The notes below the pieces were generated by a model, which saw only the letters and a program-made list of their open reading frames with translations, searched no databases and had not been told where the DNA came from. The position numbers and the translations under genes were made by a program. A stretch of DNA of 64,000 nt from Branchinecta lynchi (lineage: Eukaryota > Arthropoda > Branchiopoda > Anostraca > Branchinectidae), in contig JAKZAP010000013.1 of NCBI GenBank assembly GCA_023053575.1, positions 23,243,070-23,307,069 on the forward strand. The letters run 5' to 3'. This document shows positions 56,712-64,000 of the stretch, piece after piece. Each line of letters begins with the position of its first letter. The stretch's first letter is position 1.

Positions 56712-56890
56712 CAGGTCCGGACCCAGTAGTTTGTTGCATCGGGAGGGGGGGGGGGGCTACTCCATTTCTAACAATAAAACAAGAACACAGATCAGAGGTT
56801 AGAGACCATAAATAAACTTTTATATTTTTATGTTTCGAGAGGGGTGGGAAGTTCGAACCCCCTATCCCCCCTCCCTGGATAAGGCCGTGG
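56712..56890. mobile_element. Small hAT-like element with G- and C-run arms
   Basis: The left end CAGGTCCGGACCCAG and, inverted, the right CCACGGCCTTATCCAG, with GGGAGGGGGGGGGG (56739-56755) and CCCCCTATCCCCCCTCCC (56859-56876) inside. It has the same end type as 803-930. No target-site duplication is evident. Confidence 0.45.
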
Positions 56891-57311
56891 TCCATGCTAC
56901 TTGAATACTATTTTCTAGAAAATGTAGTAAATCAAGAAAAGGCTGAGATTATTGGTTGTCCTTTTGACCTGACGTGTTCTGTTTGGAATTGAGGGAGATC
57001 CATTTATTAGAACAAACAAAACTTAACCAGTTGGTTTTCCTGCATTCGCTTCCAATCGGACAAAGTAGTGACACATTCACCAACAGTCAGGGTTGTCCCA
57101 AGCCTCTTTCCATTATTGGACGGAACGGAATATAACCGAGTGGCAATTTTCAGTTTTAAATTTGTAACTGAATTGAGATGTTGTCAGCTCTGGGCTACAT
57201 ACCTGGTGAAGAAAAGCTACTTAGTTAGCTGTTCTTCAAACCACCACTGCAGGCTCACACAAACAATCACCAGATCCCTCATGTCCATTCAGTTTCAGCG
57301 AAAATGATAAA

Positions 57312-57635
57312 CATATATAGATGGCACTTTACACAAGGGACTTGTACCGTGACCAATACCATAAACAGTTTTTCGAATTTAGAAGTCTAGGACTCCCTTG
57401 TCGGAGCCACGTAGACAAACCAGGACACACAAGACGGGGTCTCATGGTGAAAACCAAATAAAACCAAATATAAAATTTTAATGGGGTCATGGTTTTCACC
57501 ATGAGACCCCGTCTTGTGGGTCCTGGTTTGTCTACGTGGCTCCGACAAGGGAGTCTTAGACTTCTAAATTATATTCGAAAAATTGCTTTTGGTATTGGTC
57601 ACGGTACAAGTCCCTTGTGTAAAGTGCCATATATA
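57312..57635. repeat. Large foldback: 145-bp arms, 35-bp loop
   Basis: Left arm 57312-57455 and right arm 57491-57635 are near-perfect reverse complements, with only a few mismatches (for example CACACAAGACGGGG against CCCCGTCTTGTGGG) over about 145 bp. The loop is AT-rich (57456-57490). If transcribed it would give a long double-stranded RNA hairpin. It may be a foldback/MITE-type element or a hairpin-RNA locus. It lies about 125 bp upstream of the tRNA-like gene. The open frame across it is a consequence of the arms. Confidence 0.9.
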
Positions 57636-57759
57636 TTATTAATTTCCGTGAGTTGGGGATGTGAACTTGTTAGATGAATTTGCCTTCGGGCGGGATCACT
57701 GTTCCTATGGCCGGCTTCTACCAGACTATTATAGTGGTTTGCGAACTCGGTTCACAAGT

Positions 57760-57831
57760 CCCTCGGTAGCTCAGTAGTAGAGTGACTGCCTTGTAAGCAG
57801 AGGGTCCTGGGTTCAAACCCCGGCTGACGAG
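57760..57831 (+). tRNA. tRNA-Thr(UGU)-like gene, probably a pseudogene or SINE-type head
   Basis: D arm GCTC-AGTAGTA-GAGT pairs with one wobble. The anticodon arm is ACTGC-CTTGTAA-GCAGA (loop with anticodon TGT; four of five stem pairs). The T arm is CTGGG-TTCAAAC-CCCGG with one G-T pair. An A box TAGCTCAGTAGT and B box GGTTCAAACCC are intact. The acceptor stem CCCTCGG/CTGACGA has two mismatches, so folding is weakened. There is no T run close downstream. No second copy is seen in this window to show whether it heads a SINE. Confidence 0.6.
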
Positions 57832-57896
57832 CATATTTGATATCAGTTCACTACTTATAAAATGATAAACATGGTACTGAAAATCGTGCCAATCGA

Positions 57897-59079
57897 ACTT
57901 TTTCCGTTATGAAAGTACTTGAGTACTTCAGTACACTTAAGTACTTCTATTTGTTGGGATCCCAAAACGTAACTGGAGGGATACCTATGACATCGTAAAA
58001 GTTGTCCGTCTGTCCGTCTGTTAGCACGATAGGGAATAAGATATTTTGATGAAACTTGGTATGAGGACTCTTTGGGTCAAGGGTAAGGTCAAGTTCGTAG
58101 ATGGGTTCTGTGGCCCTACATTTGGGGGTGGGGGAGGGGGTTCAAATGAAGTGGCAAACAAAATATTTTTAAACAGCTAAAGTGATAGTCGATTATGGGG
58201 TAAGAAGACATGCTGAACACGAATATGCAAAACATTTTCTCGTCTGACAACTAGTTCGCCCGGAATCCGGCAAAAACCGGGAAGCTGGTTAAAAGTAAAA
58301 GTTTCATTTGAAGTTGATTAAATGTTCGATGTAGGGGTAAGAAAACATGCAGAAGACGATGGTGAAAACCATTTTCTCGCCGGACGAGTAGTTTGTCCGG
58401 AATCCAGAAGAGGTAAGCAGGGGTTCGATTTAAGGGTAAGCAGACATGCGGAACACTTATATGAAAAGTATTTTTTACCCGAACAACTAATTCACCCGGA
58501 ATCCGGCCAAAACCGCAAAATTTGTTGATAGTAATAAGTTTTATTTGAGGATGATTAGATGACAGATTTACGGGTAAGAAGAGACGCTGAGTCTGCAGCC
58601 GGACATAAAATTCGTCCGGAATGCGGCTGTAACCGTTGTTTTTTTAGAAGCTAAAGTTTTATTTGAAATTGATTAGATGTTCTTGATAAGGAGATGCCGT
58701 ACGGTGATTTCGATTCTGAATTTTCTTTGTTCGGCTGGACAAGTTGTTCGCTCGGAATTCGGCCGAAACCGGAAATTTGGCAGAAGTAAAGCAGGAAGTT
58801 TCGGTCAGTATCGTCAAAATAGATATGGCTTACAGAGGTATATCTGAACTTGATTTTCTCTAATGATTAGCCTGGCGAAGACTGGATCTGGCGAAGACAA
58901 GACCCAGTTGTCTGGATCAAATATTAGATTTTTGGGATCCCATCGAAACCTTAGGTCTTGTTACTTAAGCACGAGTATTAAGTACTTCTGAAGTTTTTTA
59001 CTTAAGTAGAGTACAAGTACTCGAACTTTTTACTTAAGTAATTACTTAAGTACTCTTCCTTAAGTATTTCCCAACACTG
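57897..59079. mobile_element. AAGTACTT-rich hAT-like element split by a dominant-family copy
   Basis: The left piece 57897-57953 (AAAGTACTTGAGTACTTCAG) and the right piece 58963-59079 (ACTTAAGCACGAGTATTAAG, then TTTACTTAAGTAATTACTTA) end in CCCAACACTG, the reverse of CAGTGTTGGG, a classical hAT terminus. The left terminus is not clear. The sequence between is the inserted dominant-family element. Confidence 0.55.
57954..58962 (+). mobile_element. Dominant-family element inserted in the AAGTACTT-rich element
   Basis: TTGGGATCCCAAAACG start, short GTCC/GTCT block, GATGAAACTTGG block, about four units (one shortened near 58405), then GGGATCCCATCGAAACC and GGTCTTGTT. Confidence 0.85.
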
Positions 59080-59360
59080 GCCAGAGGCACCAGGGCAGCC
59101 AGAAAGAGCCGCCAGTCGTCCCTCATATGTGCTGCTGCCCAGACGTCTTCACACTGGGGTTGGACTTTCGAATTGATGTGTTTTAGGTCCCGCTGGTCGT
59201 CGTCAAGGAGTCCGGGGGTGGTCCATAGTCGTCGGCAGGTTGCATAGTCGGTATCATGTTGGCTCTCAACTAGACGGTTCTATGGCAAATCTTTTTTCTA
59301 GGGGCAGGCTGCTAGTCCTCCGCCAAACCCTCCTCCTTTATCCAGGCTTGGGACCGGCTG

Positions 59361-59361
59361 T

Positions 59362-59416
<55 letters not shown>
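59361..59416. repeat. (TAGA)n microsatellite, tail of a minus-strand LINE
   Basis: About 13 TAGA units directly follow the 3' untranslated end of the RT element to the right (AAATCTTTTTATTCGCC). It is therefore best read as the LINE's 3' tail. Confidence 0.8.
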
Positions 59417-59417
<1 letters not shown>

Positions 59418-59531
59418 ATCTTTTTATTCGCCAAAAACTTATCGTGGCTAACGCCAAATTTGTTTGGTATAGTCAGTTAATATGTAAGCGTACTTCAACA
59501 GTCATAAATAACATTAAAAATGAATAACATC

Positions 59532-60545
59532 TCAATTTACCTCGTTAAACAACTTCACAAAAGACGGAACAAAACTCTTTTCGAACCTCTGGAGGTTATA
59601 TTTAGTTGGCTGCAATTTTTCAACCGCAGTAGCTACCTTGCGAGGGAGCCTTTTCGCCAGCTTTTTAGAAGGAAAAATATTTTTATGGACTGGGTGGTTC
59701 AGGGATTTTACACCAAACTCCATGCAGAGTTTCAGTCTTCGATCGTGTAGAGAAGTGATTTTAAATTCACGCAGCAACTCTTCATAAGACCTCTCGGCCA
59801 CCTTTGACGCTATGATCAGGGCTCTTTTTTGAATCTTTTCAAGTCTAGCGGTCTGTTCGACCGTAAGGCCAAAATGCCAAACAGGTGCTCCATATTCTAG
59901 GTTTGGTCGGATAAAGGAAACATATATTCGGAACAAGTGTGTAGTGGGTGCCCCATGCCTAGACACGAGCTTTAGCATTTGAAGTCCGGCATTCCCTCGC
60001 TTTATCATGCTAGTCGTCTGCGCTTCCCATTTTAAATCATTAGTTAGGGTTATCCCTAGGAGTTTAAGTTTTTCCACTTTCAAAGAATCCGAAATTTCAG
60101 GTGAAAAAGTAGGGATGAAAGACTTAAAAAATGAAATTGTCATAGTGCACGATTTACTGTCATTTACAGTCATATCAGATTTCAAAGCTTGAATTTTTAC
60201 TTTAGTCACGATATCTTGAACCTGACTCGAATCCTCTCTGTGACAAACTTCAACAAGTGTAAGAAATTGGACCTAGAATGGTACCCTGGGGCACGCCACA
60301 AAGTACCGCTTCTGGTTCAGAATAAACATTACGATACTTTAAAATCTGAGATCTATTTGTTAAAAAACTTTGAATTATTTTTATTACTCTGGTATTAACG
60401 TTAAAAATATGATAAAGCTTAGAAATTAAAATTTTGTGGTCAATGAGATCGAAACCTTTTTTAAAATCAATTGCTATCAGGTTCAACCATTTACCGGGCT
60501 CATCAACATGCTTAAAAATAAAATGGAGTAGACTGATTAAATAAT
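59532..60545 (-). pseudogene. LINE reverse transcriptase with the catalytic YADD segment deleted
   Basis: Reading leftwards from about 60545: LLHFIFKHVDEPGKWLNLIA then IDFKKGFDLIDHKILISKL (palm motif A), FLTNRSQILKYRN and GVPQGTILGPI (motif B). The frame then ends, and after a shift resumes with QVQDIVTKVKIQALKSD, LKLLGITLTNDLKWEAQT, YVSFIRPNLEYGAPVWHFG, KIQKRALIIASKVAE and the terminal SFVPSFVKLFNEVN. The stretch that should contain motif C (YADD) between GPI and the thumb is gone, an internal deletion of several dozen codons. The 5' end is truncated. CR1/Jockey-like and inactive. Confidence 0.8.
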
Positions 60546-60559
60546 GGGAAGTTACAGGT

Positions 60560-60905
60560 GATTACAGGTGGAGTTACAGACAGGAAGATTAATGTTATCT
60601 GTGTAACGAACATGTGACGTAATTTGAATTGCCTTATTTCGGATGAATTGTAACAAGAAATGAAGCTAGCCTACTTGCCCATATGGAGCACCCGTAAATG
60701 GCCATAAGGTAAATGAGGATTAGAAATAGAATGATGAATCATTTTCATTATTTTAATTTAGAAACACTGAATTTAAGACGGCGGTTGACTCCAGGGGATG
60801 ATTACAAACTAATTTCGCATGTTCTATCCACGAAATATTCTAATCAACCATGAATCCAAAATATCTACTGTTTTTTTACTCTATCTATGGTATTAGTGAC
60901 AATAT
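60560..60905 (-). pseudogene. Second LINE remnant, RT thumb and C-terminal pieces
   Basis: On the minus strand, with stops and shifts: RYFGFMVD, then NISWIEHAKLVCN, a 'YLGVxID..LxWxxHIxxVCxK'-type block; YLMAIYGCSIWAS further on; then RNKAIQITSHVRYTDNINLP. This order is the C-terminal region of CR1/Jockey-like RTs. It lies just upstream of, and in the same orientation as, the LINE at 59361-60545, but repeats its domain order, so it is a separate older insertion. Confidence 0.6.
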
Positions 60906-60909
60906 AACT

Positions 60910-62801
60910 TTTCTCGAACAGGTATGTGGTGTATTTCTTCCTATGTCCCATAGGTAGTTAGGCCTACATCATGACAATGAGTTTGGTAAAGGTTGATACG
61001 ATATCGTATCAGCGTCCAGAGAGGAAGATACGATGCCATATCAACGTCCGCAGAAGTTCATCGAGCCCTTTTTCTCAACTAATGAAAAGTAGAACCTGAT
61101 CTCCAAAAAATAAATAAATTTCAGAAAGAAAAATACTGAAAAACAAAAGAGAAAATATGTTCAAAACTGAAAGAAAATGTTGCTTTCCTAGCCAACGACC
61201 CTGGGCCATACCTTGTTACATTCACATTCCCAATGAAAATGCAATTTGTCAACCGAAACAACATTACGTCCAGCTTACTTCAACTTATTTTTCCTCTACT
61301 CTCCAAAAGGCAGCTATTGAGCAATTACCAGTCTTGTTTCTTGATTTTGCTCTGATTAAACAGTCCATTAGTAAAAACTTCAGTGTTGCCACTTTCTCTG
61401 ATGGAACCTGTGACTTTTGGCCGGAAAACGAACAGTGACAGTCTGGTACCTACAAAACTTAGCCTTTTCACCAGCTATCAACGAGAAGTCTTGCTTTATC
61501 CTCTTCATAATTAGACGCCTCAACTTCTATGCTTAATTTCTATGTTTACTGTTAAGGAACTGGTCGCAGAGTTTTGGCTCGCTTTGTCGAAGAACTGAAA
61601 ATGTATGACAAATCGCAGAATTCTGCAACCAGTGGCAGCACCGGTTTAAGGTTGATTGATTCTATCTCTCTAAGACCACATCTTGATTAATTCTATCTAT
61701 CGAGCCCGCCGGTAGATGGCATCTGCTTTGCCACAAATGAAAAATATGGTGTTGGATAAGGATTGTATTGTTATAAACTGAAATGCACGAGTCTCAACAG
61801 TAGTCATTTCCATATTTCTATAGTAGGCTAGAGTTGCCATTTCTCTAAAAAAAATTCCCTATAAAAGTAGCAAATTAGTACAACAAAAGAAGAATAAGTC
61901 CTACGTATACAAATATTCTGCTCGAAAAGCTATAATACTTAACATACCTCCATCTCGGTTCATATCAGAATAACAACCTCGACGACCATTTAAAAATATC
62001 AACCTCGCCTTCGGCTCGGTCGATACTTTTCATAACCTACCTCGCCTTCGGCTCGAATAGGTTACTGTGACCGTCTCGGTGCTGTTTTCCGATATCAATC
62101 TCGATGTCTGAAGTTATCCTTTGACTTTCCGCATTGAGTTAATATTTCCCATAGAACTGTGACCCTTTCTTTGTTTAGTCGAGTTAAGCGAACGAGTGGG
62201 TCGGTCGCATAAGAAATACACTGAAACCAAACAAACCAACATCCCGACTTGCAAGAAATCTAAATATATATATACATATTTTATTTGTAACCCGCCAAAT
62301 ACCCAAGGTGATAGCGGAGTAAACAGTATAAACAACAGTATAAAATAACAGTATAAATACACAAAATTTAGACATAATTTCTAGCTGGGCCTGAAAAACT
62401 CATGAAAAAGACCACGTAGGCTACTCGATGACTAGGCTGACGTGATGTACATAGTAGTGTCGCTGACGTTCTCTCTAGTGAACGAATGACATCTTGGACG
62501 CCGAACTTCTGAACTAATTTGTGGTTGCGGCACTTGCGGCAGGAACGAGGAAGGTACATACAAAATTTACAATGATTATAATAAGGATCTGGTGGATGCT
62601 GTACGACATCAGTCTGGACCAAATTCCATCCGGAGTTACTTATGCGGTTAGAATATTATGTGACTGACAGCAGTAGTAGGCTACATTACGTCGGGTTTCA
62701 TCTTTTCCTCCCTGTGAGGTAGCAACTCAGATTTTTCTCGCTTAACACTGAGTGTGGAGCCACATTTATTGGCACCTTCCCCCTTCACCCCCGTTTTGCT
62801 G
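60910..62801. other. No gene recognised; one dispersed repeat
   Basis: Includes a TACGATATCGTATC palindrome near 61000, an unassigned open frame at 61157-61438, the inverted 240-bp repeat at 61747-61985, and then CCTCGCCTTCGGCTCG words repeated twice at about 62005 and 62040. No coding family is recognised. Confidence 0.45.
61747..61985 (-). repeat. Dispersed 240-bp repeat, inverted copy
   Basis: Reverse complement of 51105-51345, from GGATAAGGATTGTATTG to TCAGAATAACAACCTCGA. Confidence 0.8.
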
Positions 62802-63615
62802 TTTTTGGGATCCCAAAACGTAAAGTTGTCTGTCAGTCCGTCTGTAAGCACGATAACCCTCGAAGGGAATGAGATATTTTGATGAAACTTGATGTGAGGA
62901 TTCTTTGGGTCAGGGGTAAGGTCAAGTTCGTAGATGGGCTCTGTAGCCCTACAATTAGGGGTGGTGGAGGACGTTCAAATTAAGGAGCAAACAAAATATT
63001 TTTAAACAGCTAATGTGATAGTCGATTATGGGGTAAGAAGACATGCTGATACGATGATAAAATTCATTTTCTCGCCAGACTAGTAGTTCGCCCGGAATCT
63101 GGCCAAAACCGGAAAGTTTGTTAAAAGTGAATGTTTCATTTAAAGTTGATTGGATGTTCGATTTAGGGGTAAGAAACCATGCTGAACATTGATTTTAAAA
63201 TCATTTTCTACTCCGACAAGTAGTTCGCCCGGAATCCGGCCAAAACCAGAAAATTTGTTAAAAGCAAAAGTTGTATTTGTAGTTTATTAGATGTCCGATT
63301 CAGGGGAAAGAAGAAGTGCTGAATCCGTATATGACAGTAAATTTTTACCCAGACATATAGTTCGCTCAGAATCCGGCTGGACTCGGAAAATTTTTAATAA
63401 GTTAAATTTCTATTTGAAGTAGATTAGATGTTGGATATAAGGGTAAGGATATACGCTGAATTCGTTTTTAGCTTTATTTTTTCACCGGACAAGTAGTCCC
63501 TGAATTCCGCCGAAACCGGAAAATTTGCAGAAGTAAGGCAGGAAGTTTCTATCTGTTTCGTCAAAATAGATATGACTTATAGGGTAAACACATGCTGAAT
63601 CCATATCTGCATTTG
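62802..63615 (+). mobile_element. Dominant-family element, interrupted before its right end
   Basis: TTTTTGGGATCCCAAAACG start with a minimal microsatellite (GTCTGTCAGTCCGTCTG), GATGAAACTTGATGTGAGG, about four units, then TATCTGTTTCGTCAAAATAG. It breaks at 63615, just before the region that normally carries the right end, where another copy begins. Confidence 0.85.
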
Positions 63616-64000
63616 TTTTGGGATCCCAGAACGTAAGTGGAGGGATACCTATGAAATCGCAAAATGTGTCCGTCCGTCCGTCTGTCCGTCTGTCCGTCCG
63701 TCTGTCGTCTGTGCGCTCTGTAACTCTCGAAGGTAATGAGATATTAGTATGAAACTTGGTGTGAGGATTCATTGAGTCAAGGGTAAGGTCAAGTTCGTAG
63801 ATGGGCTCTGTAGCTCTACATTTAGGGGTGGGAGAGGGGGTTCACTTTAAGGGACAAACAAAATATTTTTAAACAGCTAATGCGATAGTCGATTGTGGTG
63901 TGAGAAGGCATGTTGAGCACTTTCTCGTAATTCTCGGTCAGTAGGAAGTCTCGGTCAGTATCGTCAGAATAGATATGGCTTATAGAGGTATATCTGAACT
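63616..64000 (+). mobile_element. Dominant-family element nested in the previous copy, cut by the window end
   Basis: TTTTGGGATCCCAGAACG start, a longer (GTCC/GTCT)n block at 63668-63709, GATGAAACTTGG-like block and the GGGGTGGGAGAGGGGG block, one shortened unit, then sequence of the right-end half. The host copy's T run (ATTTGTTTTG) again marks the insertion point. Confidence 0.8.

Noticed and set aside
57489..57677. Open frame across the right arm of the long hairpin
   Set aside because: Both arms are open by symmetry. There is no domain or coding bias that I can see.

Overview
This window looks like intergenic, repeat-dominated DNA from a metazoan nuclear genome, most likely an invertebrate. 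It is AT-rich, has no operon-like gene packing and no intact host gene that I can recognise. It is full of dead non-LTR retrotransposons (LINEs), non-autonomous DNA transposons and families with internal tandem repeats. I have a weak impression of an arthropod or crustacean genome, but nothing in the sequence proves that. All recognisable proteins belong to retroelements: five better-preserved reverse transcriptase (RT) remnants, smaller RT scraps, and one PHD-finger-like LINE ORF1. One tRNA-Thr-like sequence is present.

Layout. 1-9.5 kb: a decayed coding-like stretch, a small hAT-like element with G and C runs, a LINE 3' end near 2.2-2.7 kb, an old copy of the dominant family (4.4-5.6 kb), a truncated copy (5.9-6.2 kb), and a second composite element with about 135-bp tandem units (6.6-7.35 kb). 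9.57-36.47 kb: a giant inverted duplication. Its left arm is 9567-17245, its right arm is 26094-36470, and the 8.8-kb spacer has its own repeats. The arms are almost identical in their outer parts and several percent diverged in their inner parts. Because the arms are paralogous, each serves as the empty-site control for the other. They show a 1.67-kb LINE and a 1.44-kb copy of the dominant family that entered only the right arm, plus arm-specific deletions. 36.5-43.99 kb: a small DNA transposon with 3-bp target-site duplications, an element built of about 173-bp and 80-bp degenerate repeats, several copies of the dominant family, and a 1.31-kb hAT-type element with a clear 8-bp target-site duplication. 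44-49 kb: a LINE graveyard with two head-to-head LINEs, and a PHD-containing ORF1 split by a DNA transposon that itself carries a LINE. 49.8-51.8 kb: little recognisable content. 51.8-55.15 kb: one copy of the dominant family split by an inner copy of the same family, an opposite copy and a palindromic element. 55.3-59.1 kb: AAGTACTT-rich hAT-like elements, a near-perfect 145-bp-arm hairpin and the tRNA-like gene. 59.3-60.9 kb: two minus-strand LINE remnants. 62.8-64 kb: two more copies of the dominant family, the second nested in the first and running off the window.

The dominant family is the most distinctive content. Its consensus ends are TTTTTGGGATCCCAAAACG and GGTCTTGTT. After the left end comes a (GTCC/GTCT)n microsatellite, then a GATGAAACTTGG block, then a variable number of about 137-bp tandem units carrying a CCGGAATCCGGCCAAAACCGG core, then the right end with a second GGGATCCC. 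Two reconstructed empty sites show insertion into T runs without an obvious target-site duplication. About sixteen full, partial or split copies occur here. None encodes a protein.
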